DNA of 64,000 bases from Elephas maximus indicus (Eukaryota; Chordata; Mammalia; Proboscidea; Elephantidae), in the NCBI RefSeq assembly GCF_024166365.1, contig NC_064826.1:19678001-19742000 (forward strand), written 5' to 3'. Within the stretch, counting starts at the first letter, position 1. Each line of letters starts with the position of its first letter. Position numbers and translations under genes: made by a program. This document shows positions 28,191 through 40,908 of the stretch, one piece after another. Below the pieces are notes generated by a model. It saw only the letters and a list, made by a program, of their open reading frames with translations. It was not told the origin of the DNA and ran no database searches.

Positions 28191-31100
28191 TACTTTGCAT
28201 ATTCCAAACCCAGCCTACTTTGTACAGCTCTTCTCTATCCAGTATCTTTCTCCCTTCTCCCTTCCACTTCTTCATACAAGTCTTCTCAGTTGCTTCTCTC
28301 ACTGTCAGCTCTTCCTAATGATTCCTTACCTTCTCAGCACACATTTAACATCACACTTATAGGCAGGTCTTCCCTAATTCCCTGACTCTATGATAAATCA
28401 TTGAATAAGGGATTACTCCCTTAAGGCTGACCTCATCATGATTCCCCAACCAATAACAGTCATTCATTCTACAGAAGCAGCACCCACCCATACCTTCTAA
28501 AAGACCAATCCCGCTGTTTTTAAGGTTTCCACCAATGGCTTCTTATCAAGGGTTATCTTCATCCATCTCCTTCTAACCTTTCCTATCAACCAGTCACCTC
28601 AGTCATAAATTTTCCACTAAAACTTCAAGAGCCAGCCTACCCCAGCTCCTGTCTTTTGCAAACCTGATCCTCTTCTGTTCTATACACAGTACTTCTGACT
28701 CCTGACCCTTTTCCCATTCTGTGTTTAATTCACACCTGATTTGCTGTGTCGTCACTCCACCTACTCAGAAGGGCTCACTAGTTAATACAGTGCCCCTTTC
28801 ATTGCCACCTATGTGTTCTTTTTCTTCCATCATGACCTTTGGCCCAAGGATGGAGCAATGGTGATTTCTGCCTTCATTATCAGTGATTATTCAAATAATC
28901 CCTTTCCATCTGCAAGCAACTAGATCATTGCGTCCCTACTCCTTTATTTCTTTCGTTTCGCTGCAGACTCCCTGTGTTTCCTTCAGCTTACATTATCCTC
29001 ATGGATGTAATCATCTCTTCTGGGTATGTATGCTCTTGGTATCCAGCACTCACTATTCAAACCTCTTCCATCTTACTTATTTTCTACACTCTGTACTGAA
29101 TCTGTTTATACCCTCCATCCATTCTGGACTTTCCTAAGACTCCTGCTCTGGCCCAGTTTAAGTCCGTTGCGTTTAATCTTTCTCTAACCCCTCATTCTAT
29201 TGACTGTACCCACTGCTTCAAGTATTCTTCCAGCAAAACTTTCTAGACAGCAATGCTTCATACCCCAATTCTTATTTACCCACATTCTTACCTCTCTGTT
29301 TCCTCCCTTGGCTGATATCTGGCTAAACATACAACTCTTCACTAAACTTCCAATTCTAATATCTCAGTATTCCTCCTTCTGGCCCTCTTTAATGCCCTTC
29401 CTTGTTTAACTTTTGGCAAAACTACATGCTCTGCACCCCAACCTGAATCCTGTATCACCTTTCCTTATTTAGATTCCAGCCTCAGTTTTTCTCTACTCTT
29501 TGCTTTTTTTTTTTTTTTAATACAAATCTCATCATACTGGCTTCTCTTACAGCCAGTTCTAACATGACACTTTCATTTTGAGCAAACTTTAATATCACAC
29601 TTATAGCAAGTTCTTCCTGATTTCCTTTGATAATTCACATTGCCATGTATATTAAACATCTATAATATTTTCAGCTTCCATCTCTCATCATATAATGGAC
29701 ACTATTCTTCTCCTGAGGTGTACTTATTTATGATACCCAACAATTTCCCACCAAATACAGATAAACTGCTCACCCATACCCTCTAGCTGGTCAAACCAGG
29801 TCTTTCAGGTTGCTAGCAATGGCTTTTTTTTAAGATTCATCCTAATTTTCTCCCTCTAACCTTTCATATCAACCAAGCCTTTTAATAGAAACATTCCCAC
29901 CCTCCCCAAAACAATTCATATACCCATTACTGTACTTCTTCATATCTTAACTTCATGCTGTATTTGCTTCAGTTCTTCTTTTAAAGAAATAAAATATTGC
30001 ACATACAGTTGAGAGTCCCTTGGTACCAATCCCCAGAATTATTTACTTTTCTCACTTCCAAGAGAGAAACGCTACATGAATTTGATACTTATCCTCATAC
30101 ATGTTTTTATAATTTCATTAAATTTTTATATATCCATAAATATATAATGCTATCTTTGAGAGTTTTTAAATGTAAATTATATTCTTTAAAATTTTTTTCC
30201 ACCAAGACTTCAAAAGCTTGTCTACTTTCTGATTCCTGTTCATATTTAGGCCTTTGCTTCTCTCTCATTATATACCCTACTCACTGTAAACACTTAAGCA
30301 ATCTAAATATAAACATTTAACCAGTTAGACCAGCTCTGAGATTTGACAGATTTCTCCAGCCTGGGTCTCTTTAATCCAGAAACCTTACCTGCCTTTTTGC
30401 CACTCTGACTACTCAGAACCCCCCTCTAATTCATGCAATGCCCCCATCACTTAAGATTAAAGTCCCTCTCTTCTTCTTCTATCATGCCCTACTATGTATT
30501 AACTATCCATTTCAGCTTCAGTCACTATCATAGCAATGCTACAGTACTCTTTCCCTGAGATTTACTTCCCCTGTGATTCCTAGCCCCTCCTCAAGAAATA
30601 TACACAATCATCTCCACAGACAAACCACTCACCTATGCTCCCCAACTGGTCAGTCCTAGCGTCTTTTAAGGTTACTAGTGAAGCCTTTTTAGGAGAATTC
30701 ATCTTAATAAAACTCCCTTAAAATGTCCTATTAACGAAATTTTTAATTAAAAAATTCTAATGAAGGTTTCAAGAACTAGCCTACTCCCTAATTCCTATTC
30801 CTATCCAGGCCCCTGAAAGTCTCCTATTAGATACACACCACTCATTGTCATTGAGCCTTCTCATCCATTTGACCACCTAGATCCAGTCTGAGATCTTACA
30901 GGTTTCTCCATTCTGGGTTTCTTTATTATTATATACCTGACCTACCTGTTGCCACTCTATCTATTCTTAACTCTTCTTAATTCATTTAGTGTTCCTCACT
31001 GAGTTAACAAATTCTCTCTTCTCTGCCGTTCTTCACATGACCCCTTCACAACTGCAGGCATCTTCACTTTGCTTTTCCATTCATTTCCTCTTTGTTCCTT

Positions 31101-31697
31101 ATTTTGCCCTAGAGAAGCGCACTGCCTTATCTTCTGTGTCCCTCCATCTTTCAACCACCAACCTATGTGTCATTCTTACAGATTCCATTTTGTCTTCTGG
31201 ATAAATACTCCCCTTGTGTTAGGCACTTGCTGCTCAACCCACTCCATCTCCCCTCATGTCCTGCACTCTTTACTGCATTCATTTGTACTGTAGTTCAACC
31301 TAAACTTTCATAGGATTCCTGCCAGTGGCCTGCCTCTTCGGTCCATCCCATTTAGACTTTCTCATCTCTTACTCTATTGACAACATACCCATAACCTCAG
31401 ATGTTTTTCCAGCAAAGCTTCCTGGACAGCAAAACCTCGAATCCCTATTATTACTCTGCCACATTCTTTCCTCACTCTCTCTCTCCTTGTTAATACACAG
31501 CTCTGACAAGTGTCCAACCCTCATTTCCTGGTGTTCCTCCTTGGCCCTTTTAATGCCTTTGCATTATTTGTTGTTTTCTACACTGCTTATTCTGCATCCT
31601 GGCCTGATCCATACATCCCCTTCTCCTTATTTAGCTTCCAACTTCATCTTCAGCTCCCTCTTTCTTTGCTATTTTTCATACAAGTATCCTCAGTTAA

Positions 31698-31874
31698 GGA
31701 GCCCTGGTGGCACAATGGTTAAATGCTTGGCTGCTAACCAAAAGGTCAGCAGTTTGAAGGCTCAGTGATCTGCTCCTGTAAAGATTACTGCCTTAGAAAC
31801 CCTATGGGACAGTTCTACTTTGCCCTATAGTGTTGCTTGAGTCAGTATCGACTCGATGGCACCCAAGAACAAAT
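31698..31874 (+). mobile_element. AfroSINE (tRNA-derived SINE)
   Basis: It begins GGAGCCCTGGTGGCACAATG, carries the GCTGCTAACC..AAAGGTC segment of the tRNA-like head, and ends near TCGACTCGATGGCACCCAAG. It is inserted in the diverged satellite block. Confidence 0.92.
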
Positions 31875-32845
31875 CCTCAGTTGCTTCTTCCACTTTCAGC
31901 AAATCCTAATATGTTTCCTTAATTTCTGAGTACATCTTTAACATCTCTCTTATAGGACATTCTTCCCAGTTTCCCTTTGGAGATTTGCTCTGTTTATCTT
32001 AATCTTTCACAGTGATGGACGTATATTCTTTTTGAAGTTTCCTTCCCTCATGATGTCTACTCTCTTTCCTCATGCAAAACCAATCCTCGACTCTTTAGAC
32101 AAGTCTTCCCTTAGTTTCTCACCTCTCTTCTTCCTTCTGCATCATGACCTTGGGCCCACATATGCTGCCATATTCCTCCAGTCAGTATCAGTGACAATTC
32201 TTGTCAATATTAAGTGAGTGATACCTTTTCATCTTTTGGCAATTTTAACTTCACTGTTCTACTCTTTTTTTCTTTGTTTTGCCTTATAAAAACTCTATCT
32301 TCAACATCCCTCCTTCATTCAGATCATTCCTTGGCTCAGGAATGACCATTCCCATGGATTCAGCTGTCTCCTCTGGGTAGACAAACACCTTATATTCTGC
32401 CCTTGCTGTTCAGATTCTGCAGACGGATGCATTTAGAGCCATCCCCTTTCACCTCTCTTACCCCTTCCTCTTCACAAAGCTTCCTTAACAGATCGCCCTT
32501 ATAACCTCAGTTCTTATTTAGCCACATTCTCTCCTCTCTCTTTTTTGATAGTGACCTAGATTAACATAAAATCACTCCACCAAATTTCCTACTCTCCCAC
32601 TTCCCAGGATTCCTCATTCCAGCACTCTGATGCCCTTACCACCCACTGGCCATTTTACCAGTTCTATTTTTCATACCCTACCCTAATTCCTTGGTCCCCT
32701 TTCCCTTTTTTAACCTCCATCCTTTCATTCAAGTCTCCTCAGTTGATCCTCTAATTTTCAGCTAATCCTAACATGACAAGTTCCTAGCGAAATTTTTTGT
32801 TTGTTTGTTTTAATCATAATTACTTTTAATCTGCTTCATCTAAAA

Positions 32846-33000
32846 CAGTGGTTCTCAAACTGTAGCTTGTTACAACATGAACTGCTGGGCCTCACCCCAA
32901 GTTTCTGTTTCAGTAGATCTGGGGTGGGGCCCAAGAATTTATGCTTCTAACAAATTCCTAGGTAGTGCTGATGGAGCACATTTTAAGTACTGCTCCAAAC
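32846..33000 (+). mobile_element. MER5A-like hAT-Charlie MITE
   Basis: It begins with the terminal repeat CAGTGGTTCTCAAACTGTAG and contains GTTTCAGTAGATCTGGGGTG and TTCTAACAAATTCCTAGG, as in the MER5 consensus I remember. The right end is degraded. Confidence 0.8.
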
Positions 33001-34237
33001 TTTCCCCCCAGCCAAGCCCTTTAATTAAAAATTCCCCACCAAGGCATCAAGAGTGAGTCCACTTCTAACTCTCATTCCTATTCAGAACTTTTCTTCTCTC
33101 CCATTATATGTACTAGTCATTGTACCTGGGCCTTATACCCAACACATTTCAAAAACTAGACCCATTCTGGGGATCTTTGTGGTACATGTGGTCTTACTAC
33201 CATGCAGCCTACTCAGATCATCTTCTGATTTATACAGTGCTTCTCATAACTTCGGTCCCTCTCTTCTTCCATGCCTTTTGGCCCAAGTACAGGGCCTTCT
33301 CCCTCCAATCAATATTTTCCATTCTTCAAATAAGCCCTTTTCATCTGGGGACAACTTTAATGGCTCTCCCATTCCTTTTCTCATTGTTACCTATCTAGCC
33401 CTAAAGAAATATGCTACCTTATCTTTAACCTCCCGTCTTCTTTTAGGTACCATCTATATTTCCTTTCAGTGGGCTGTCTTGTCCTGGATAGCACTCCCTC
33501 ACCAGGTTCTATCCCCAGTAGCTGTCTGTAACTTTCAGGAAATCTTCGTGTGACAGAGTAACTTGTGAGAGTAACTTTAATGTGGCACTGAAATGATACT
33601 CATTTGTAGCTCCCTTTGGCAGTGTGCCCTCTTAATTATATATAGTACTTTCATCTGCCACCTGTACCTGGAAATAACAAATGAGATTTTACTCGAGTTG
33701 GGTTCCCAACATGATCTCCAGCCACTCATCTCCCAATATTAGGCATCCATTCTACAGACATATTACTCAAAGATCTATCCTGGTATCTTTAAGATTGCTA
33801 CCCTGGGTTGTATCAGGGTTCATCTTAACCCATCTCCTCTAATCCTTCTAATTAAAACTCTCACCAAAGCTTTCTGTTACGTTTCAGGCCGGTGTTCTCC
33901 CATTACATATACTGCTTTTCAAAGCCTGGCATTAAGACCCAACATTTGACCAAATAGACCCATTCTCAGATCTTACAGGATTTTCCATTCTGGGTCTCTG
34001 TTCCTGTTATCTGCCCTGGTGCCACTCCACCTACTCTTAGCTACTCTTTGTACAGTGCTCCCTTTACTTAGTTTTGTCTCTCTCCTCTTTCTTATTCAGT
34101 CGTGATCTTTGGTACAAGTATAGTGCCATATCACTCCTATTACTACCTGCCAATCTTCAAATGACCCTATCTCTTCTGCAGGTTCTTCCACTCTTTTCCT
34201 CAGTTAATCCTAGAGAAACTCCTACGTTACCCTTTGA

Positions 34238-34431
34238 TATTTGCCATCGAGTCAATTCGGACTCATAGCAACCCTATATGGCAGAAGACAACTGCTCCAT
34301 AGGGTTTCCTAGGCTGAAATCTTTACAGGAGCAGATCGCCAGGTCTCTTCTCCCACGGAGCTGCTGGTAGGTTGGAACTGCCAACCTTTTGGTTAGCAAC
34401 TGAGCCCTTAATCATCACGCCACCAGGGTTC
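34238..34431 (-). mobile_element. AfroSINE, reverse orientation
   Basis: It reads TTGCCATCGAGTCAATTC..ACTCATAGCAACCC through to GCCACCAGGGTTC, the complement of the SINE tail-to-head order. It interrupts the diverged satellite block. Confidence 0.92.
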
Positions 34432-37390
34432 ATTCTAGTTTACCTACACAACGTCTTATTTTTTCAGCTTTGTATCATTCCCATGGAATCAGTACTCTTT
34501 TCTTCCATCTTCCTATTTCTTCCATACTTTTCTAAATACATTTGCACTTCTATTCAATTCAGACCTTCATAGGATTCCTGCCATTGGTCCAGGGCTCAGA
34601 TCCTTCCCATTTAGACTCTTTAACTTTCCACTCTACTGATAACACTCATTGGTTCAAATATCATTCAAAGATTCCCGATAGCATTCCCTCACAACACCAA
34701 TTTTTATTTAGCCAGTTTCTCTTCACATTCTCTCCCCTTCTTTGGTTGCAGTCTATCTTAACTGTATCTCTCTACTGAATACACTACCGTTTTCCATTGT
34801 CCCTCATTCTGGCCCTCTTTAATGCCCTTCCCTAGCCATACCTTATATTCTGCACCCAAGCCTAAATCCTACATCCTCACTCCTTTTTCAATTTCCAGCT
34901 TCCATCTTCTCTCCTCTCTCCTCCTCTGTGGTCTTTTCATACAAGTCTCCCTAGGAAATGCCTGTCGCTTTTGGCCAGTGCTTACATGGCAGGGTAACTC
35001 ATAAGAGCAACTTTAATGGCACACCACACAATACAGTATCTTAACTATCTGTCATCCTTTCACTTAACCATCTCTCTGGAGAAGGAAGGGGTACAGAATT
35101 CTCTGCAGATGCACTTCCCTCACAATCTTCACCCATTTCCAATCTAGTAGCAATAACTCATTCTCTGGACAAACTACCCAGCCACGCCCTCTAATAAGTC
35201 AACCCTAATATCTGTAAAGTTGCCAGCAACAGCTTTTTGTTGGCATTCATCTTAATTAGATAAAAAATTTAGCTTCCTTATAATCATTCCGATCAACCAA
35301 GTCCTTTAACAATTCCTCTCCAAGAGCTAGTCTACTGCTGCTTCCTCTTCAAGTCCTCCTTGTTCCTCACCCTGTCTGTAATACCTCCCATTGCAATATG
35401 GCCTGTACACCCCAAATATGACCAATTTGGCCTGTCTTGAGCTCTCACAGGATTCTCCATTCTGGATCTTTATTCCCCACCTGGTCTACCTTGTAGGTCC
35501 TCTACCATAGTACTCCCTTTTCTTAGCTTCCAATTTCTTTTTGCTTCCAACCTTTTTTCTTTCTTATTCCATCATGACTTAATGTCTGTCATTCCTTAAT
35601 GACTCCTCTCATAGAGGGCCAGCATTTATAGTGCTTTTCTGTGCCTTACCTCCTTTTCCCCCTGTACCTGCCTTAGAGAAAAACCTTATCTTCAACCTGT
35701 CTCCTGCCATTTGTATATAGTTCCCATGGATTCAACACACTCCGGGTAGGTATATGCCTTGTTTCTTGGCACTCACTGCTCACCCTGCTTCCGTCTTCCT
35801 TGATTTCCACCCCTCTACACTGCATGCATTCCTTCAGTTCAGTTCTGACCTGCCTAGACTGCTGCAGTTAGCCCAAGATTCTGATCCATCCCTTTCACCC
35901 TCTTTCTAACCTTTCACCCTGTTGGCCACATCCTTTTCTTTAGTTATTATTTCAATAAAGCTTTCTGGAATTACCTCATAGCCCCATTTCTTCTTTAGTC
36001 ACAGTCTGCCCTCCAGTGGTTGAGACCTGGCAGCTCCCCACCGAATTCCCCACTTGGCCACACCGCACATCCAGCACTCCAGCCCAATTCACCTGTCCCT
36101 CTCTACTGAGCTTCCAGGAGCCATCTTTTCTCTAATTCTGTGTTCTTTACACGTAAGCCTTCTCAGTAGTTCTCCCCTTTTCAGTCAGTCCTCACAAGAC
36201 AGGCCTCATTTTTTGAGAAACTTAATGTATAGATAGATATTCAGGGTATGCATTCCTATTCCCTTTGGTTGTTTGCCTTGCTTTCTTCATGAAGCTCTCA
36301 TCTTTATATTATGGTAATGGATTCAGTATTGTTGTCTTGCCATGGAAAGAGTCTCTTCTCATCACCCAATGTCAGTAATTCTCTCTAAGCTACAACATCG
36401 ATAGATTGCTACCAATGGTTTTTATCAGAGTTCATCTTAGATTCCTGTAACCTCTCATATCAGTCAAACCATTTAATTAAAAATTTACCACAAAGTTTCA
36501 GGAAACATTTTCTCTGCTAATATCATTCCTATTTACTTCCTTAATCCTTTTCTCTGTATCACTTACTTCGTAAGTGTCTTCTGCCTTTACTTCTACATAA
36601 AATTCAACCAGTTTGCCCCAGTGCATGATCCACCATTGTTCTTGATTTTTCTCTCCTTATTCCTCTTCCTCCTTACCTGTAGCCTCCCTGCTTAATCTGA
36701 ACCAATCTGGGATTCACATAATTTTCTATCAGTGAATGTCTATCCTGCCTCTTCATTCTTACTTGATCATGACCTTTGTCCCCACCATAATTCTGTATCT
36801 CTCCCTTCATTTTTTTTTTTTTTTTTTAATACTTCATCTGACTTATTCTGGGTCTGTGTTAACTTCTTCTTCATTCTACCTTCACCCTGCAGAAAGCCAT
36901 CAATCCCTTTACAGCATTGAGATAGATTCTGTAGTCTTGATAGGTATACTCTTTCCTATAAGGCACTCCCTGATCACCCTGCTGCTATCATCTGTTTCTG
37001 ACATACTCTACAGAATCCACTTGCTGTCTGTATTAGATCTGCTCTTCATAGGATTCCTACCAGCGGCTTGAATTAGTCATCATCTTATTTAGCTTATCTC
37101 TAACCTTTCACAATCTCTTGACTGCCAAAGCCTGTTAAAAATTGTCTAGTCACCTTCATTTGCAATACCAGGTATTGTACAAGTCGTTCCTAAACAAATT
37201 CTCTTCTCAGCACTTATGGATTAGCATACCTCTTACTGTTGCCGGACTACCTCATGGCCTATCTGGCCTCTTTCCCTTGCCTCTTGTACCTTCCTCTGTT
37301 TGCACACCTCTTTCTCATCTTTTGAGATCTAATCAAACTATTATATCCTTTCAGATTTTTTATGATTTTCCCAAACTGATCAAGGGTGAT

Positions 37391-38000
37391 CCTGCCCCCT
37401 ACCCAGCACTCTGTTAACACTTTAATGAACCTATGGCCCTGAGTTATAATACCACAGATCTCACACATGCACACTTATTTAACTCCCAGACAATCAGCTT
37501 TTAGAGACAGAGGTCATGTCTCAGTCACCTTTTTATCTAAGTGTCTGGCACGTTCTCTTACACCTTTACATGTAGTAGTGTCAACATGTATCGGCATCTG
37601 CTACATGTTTGGGTAGATGGATGGAAGGGTAGATGGATGGAGTTTAAAGTCAAGGCTCAGCAGATGAACATCTCACTACCAAACCTTGTCATTCATGGTC
37701 TTTACATTCGAGTCTATTCTTTCCTCTCCTTGCTATCCCCCAGTAATTTTCCAACTTAATTTCTAGTAATTATTGTACCTACAAGCCTTTTCTAGACCAT
37801 TTCTAGACTTAAATGTGTTTTCTTCATCCATGCCTGCTAAATAATTCCCTCCTTGAGACACTTCAGAAAATGCTGTCTCTTTCATGAAGACTTCACTTTC
37901 TAGAAATATGCCCCATTCTCATTCCTGATTACTTCTACCAGTCATCTTAAAGCATACAATTGCTCACTTGCTTTTCCATTTTAAGACACTAAGTTTATTT
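37391..38000. repeat. Possible L2-like relics
   Basis: Segments such as AGACAGAGGTCATGTCTCAG and GTGTCTGGCACGTTC near 37,507-37,556, and AATGCTGTCTCTTTCATGAAG near 37,869, resemble L2 3' sequence. Divergence is high. A short GGATGGA-type simple repeat sits near 37,617-37,640. Confidence 0.35.
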
Positions 38001-38526
38001 ATATTAGAACCTCATTATTAATCTACTTACTGTAGGTTGAAATTTGACATAAAACAAGTTCATTCAGGAGATCTGTGGACCCCCTGTCAGTCCACAGTCT
38101 AAATTTAATTTGATGATCAGGGTGCTTTTTACCATCAGGTTTTTTTGCTTGTCTGTCAGCTCCTAGAGCAGCGATTCTCAAATTTTTCAATGCCAGTCCT
38201 TTTGACCGGCATGCAGAAAACCCAAGAAGTATCTCCCCTACTGTTTTCTTTATACCAATACAAAAAATACAAAAACCGAGTTTGGCCCATACCATTCTAA
38301 CCCATAGTAGTGAAAAGATTTGAAAATCGTACTTGGTGAAATTGCCTTTTTGACCAGTCTGCGTGCTGCTTTTAAGCAAGTGCTAACCCAGAAAACAGGG
38401 CCTGTGTCTGTTTAACTCGATAATGTAGAGCACAACGCCAGGGGCAGGTGGTGCCGCCTGGGCTACTGACGGAACCTGTGCGTCCGCGATACGCAGTGAC
38501 ACAGGCTCCCTATCTCTTTCTGCCAG

Positions 38527-38624
38527 TTGCATGCACCTTCAGCTGCACCATGAAGTTTACCGTCCGGGACTGTGACCCTCGCACTGGCGTTCCAGAGGAA
38601 GATGGCTATGACGACGAGTATGTG
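38527..38624 (+). CDS. COPG2: COPG2 coding exon (human exon 21 equivalent)
   Basis: The acceptor is CTTTCTGCCAG and the donor is GTG|GTGAGT. It enters within a Val codon, encodes ..[22 protein letters not shown], and ends in phase 0. It is the first exon after the satellite-bearing intron. Confidence 0.94.
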
Positions 38625-38989
38625 GTGAGTGGCTCCTGACCCTGGGCGTGCCGAGTGACTCCTGCCTTCAGAAGACATCTTTCTAGGACTCTCGACATGA
38701 ACATGTGGGATTTGGATCCTTCTCACACAGATTACAGCTGAGGACCTGGTTCTAATCCTCCTCTGTAATGGGACTGCATCATGCTAAAGAGTTGAGATTT
38801 ACTGCTTTGTGACTAATTAAAAGCAAATTCACCCCTTTTTTCTTTGTAATAGGGATAATTAAGAAATGAAAATATCTGCATAATTTTCATTGAGATCAGT
38901 TTTATTTAAAGTGTGTTTCTGGCTCAGCAACTTTTAGTCTGCTTTAAGATAGCCAGATTGTGGACTGAAAAGCCATCACATACTAGAGG

Positions 38990-39020
<31 letters not shown>

Positions 39021-40500
39021 TCGACCTGTTAGTGAACGTTCAAAAGGTACCATATGGCCTGAACAGAGGTTAGGTGTGGTGATGTGACGCCTTTGGACCT
39101 TGGGGCTTCAGCTATTGATCTGAACGTGGCTCTTGCCAGATACCTTATTTTCTTACTTTCCTTTGCCGAGGCCTACAGCGTTAGGTTTCTCCAGACTACA
39201 GAACTTAAACTATTTTGGTAGTAGAATTTTCCTAGGCCCCTACAAAGGATGTAACACAGAATAATAAAACCATATCAGCTAGTTCCTTCCATCTTTGTTC
39301 TCTACTAAAAGGGCCTTGTTTACTGACCCCTACTCGTTACCTCCCAGCTGGAAGACCTTGAAGTGACAGTGTCTGACCACATTCAGAAGGTGCTGAAGCC
39401 TAGCTTTGCCGCTGCCTGGGAAGAGGTGGGAGATACCTTTGAGAAAGAGGAGACCTTTGCCCTCAGTTCTACCAAAACCCTTGAAGGTGAGAACAGTTTT
39501 GCTCTCAGTGTATTGCCTGTATCAAACTTAATCAGCGTATTTGTTACTCCAGGAGGACTCCCTTTTTCTTTAAATACTTCATAAATCATTTCACTTGATA
39601 GACCAGGACTTATCTCCATCGTCTAATTGAATTGACCAGTTTCTATCCCAGCAGCCTCCCTGCACACACCACCAGCTCTCAGCACACACTAGAGCGGAGG
39701 CAGATCCCTACTCTGAGCTTTTCTAATGCTGTCGCATAAATCTTCTCAACACAGAAGCTGTCAACAACATCATCGCATTTCTGGGCATGCAGCCGTGTGA
39801 GAGGTCAGACAAAGTACCTGAGAACAAGAACTCCCATTCCCTCTACCTGGCAGGTAAGAATCTTCCATCAGACCGCCCCTACATTTTGTTGTAAAATTTA
39901 ATAGGAAGGGATGTGGGGGCCCGGGGGGGCATCTCCTGTCCTGCTATTGTGCCATCATCTCACTACATGAGTTAGGATTTGAAGCCCAGTCAAAATGAGT
40001 AATCTGTTTTAGCAGCTTAATTAATTTGCATACGATTCTTAGGTTATTCCTTTAAGATGTTATTTGGCCTAAAACACTTACTTAAATCTCTCCCACAGAT
40101 ACCGATGCCACCCAGCCCCCACCCCCTCCCCTGGCCCCGATTGCGTACTACAAATCAGTATTACTGAATACCTTCTATGCACCTGGTATCATGGGAATAT
40201 AAAAATTTAGAATTTGTTTGTAGGATTCAGTTCCCACCATAAACACAAATCTCCAGAAAAGGCAACCTAAAAGATAATAGGAAGGAGATGCAGGCAGACC
40301 ATGGTAGATTTCAGTACTCAGAGCTTGTTTGGCATTCTTAATCTGCTTTTCCTCACTGTTTTCTCTCAGGTGTGTTCAGAGGTGGCTATGATTTACTGGT
40401 AAGGTCCAGGCTGGCCTTAGCAGATGGAGTGACCATGCAGGTGACTGTCAGAAGCAAAGAAAGAACACCTGTAGATGTTATCTTGGCTTCTGTTGGATAA
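38527..40500 (+). CDS. COPG2: COPG2, coatomer subunit gamma-2, last four coding exons (partial)
   Basis: Gamma-COP is a large subunit of the COPI coat, which drives Golgi-to-ER and intra-Golgi vesicle traffic. Exons are 38527-38624, 39348-39486, 39755-39853 and 40370-40500. Joined, they give an open frame of about 155 residues ending in TAA, matching the end of the roughly 871-residue protein. This is the C-terminal part of the gamma appendage (ear) domain, the region known to bind ARF-GAP and accessory factors. Recognisable strings are [43 protein letters not shown] and the end [10 protein letters not shown]. All junctions have AG/GT sites and compatible phases. [17 protein letters not shown] and the DCDPRTG stretch favour the gamma-2 paralogue over COPG1. 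Earlier exons lie beyond the left edge. In human these would be exons 21-24. Confidence 0.96.
39348..39486 (+). CDS. COPG2: COPG2 coding exon (human exon 22 equivalent)
   Basis: The acceptor is TTACCTCCCAG and the donor is GAAG|GTGAGA. It is 139 nt and encodes [15 protein letters not shown] through [10 protein letters not shown], then one base of the next Glu codon. Confidence 0.95.
39755..39853 (+). CDS. COPG2: COPG2 coding exon (human exon 23 equivalent)
   Basis: The acceptor is CTCAACACAG and the donor is GCAG|GTAAGA. It is 99 nt and encodes [20 protein letters not shown] through HSLYLAG. Confidence 0.95.
40370..40500 (+). CDS. COPG2: COPG2 terminal coding exon with stop
   Basis: The acceptor is TTTTCTCTCAG. 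It encodes [17 protein letters not shown] through [10 protein letters not shown] and TAA at 40498-40500. The 3' UTR follows. Confidence 0.96.
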
Positions 40501-40889
40501 GTTTCTACTGGGCACGATGAAGCTGGTGTACACGCTGTCAGCAGGCTTAAGCTAGTGGCGTGAGTTTCCCAGAATCACCCCTGTAAAGATTGATGCTTTT
40601 GAAGCAGCAAATTCAATGTTTAGCCCTAAGCCAGCAGATCAAGCAAATGCCTGTCTTGTGCATGGTGGCTTTTTCTTGTTCTTTCTTTCCCTTTTTATTA
40701 CACGTGGTCAACTTTGGTATGGTAGTGCAGCTTTGGGTGCTCTTGAAAATTAAGTACTGTTCTATACCCCAGCTGCTTGACTTCATTATATTGTTTAATT
40801 TAATGTGCTTCTGAAAGCTCCTGAAAATTTTTATCTCAGAGGGGTGGTGGGGGAGGGGAAGCCAGAGTCCGCTTTTGTCAAAATTCATT

Positions 40890-40895
40890 TTTATT
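40890..40895 (-). terminator. MEST: Distal candidate MEST polyadenylation signal (opposite strand)
   Basis: TTTATT on + is AATAAA on -. Use would give MEST a 3' UTR of about 1.25 kb and would make the two genes' 3' ends overlap by some tens of bases. Confidence 0.5.
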
Positions 40896-40902
40896 AATAG
40901 AA

Positions 40903-40908
40903 AATAAA
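40903..40908 (+). terminator. COPG2: COPG2 polyadenylation signal AATAAA
   Basis: Canonical hexamer about 400 nt after the COPG2 stop. A second copy is at 40945-40950. It lies 8 bp from an opposite-strand AATAAA that could serve MEST. Confidence 0.65.

Larger units (their letters stand above)
28191..37390. repeat. Diverged monomeric satellite block
   Basis: Recurring but degenerate segments appear in order. A segment reading roughly ATCATGACCTTTGGCCCAAG occurs near 28,830, 30,480, 32,143, 33,273, 34,100, 35,570 and 36,765. A segment ending CAATGGCTT..TCATCTTAA occurs near 28,500, 29,775, 30,625, 33,765, 35,175 and 36,395. CATAGGATTCCTGCCA-like text occurs near 31,310, 34,570 and 37,050. Spacing is irregular, often 0.6-0.7 kb or about 1.2-1.6 kb. 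The segment at 36,925-37,050 aligns with the 4.2-kb unit (compare 9480-9600), which ties both blocks to one ancestor. Confidence 0.7.

Noticed and set aside
33053..33553. 166-codon open frame on +
   Set aside because: It lies in the diverged pyrimidine-rich satellite block and has no domain or splice context. It is a composition effect.
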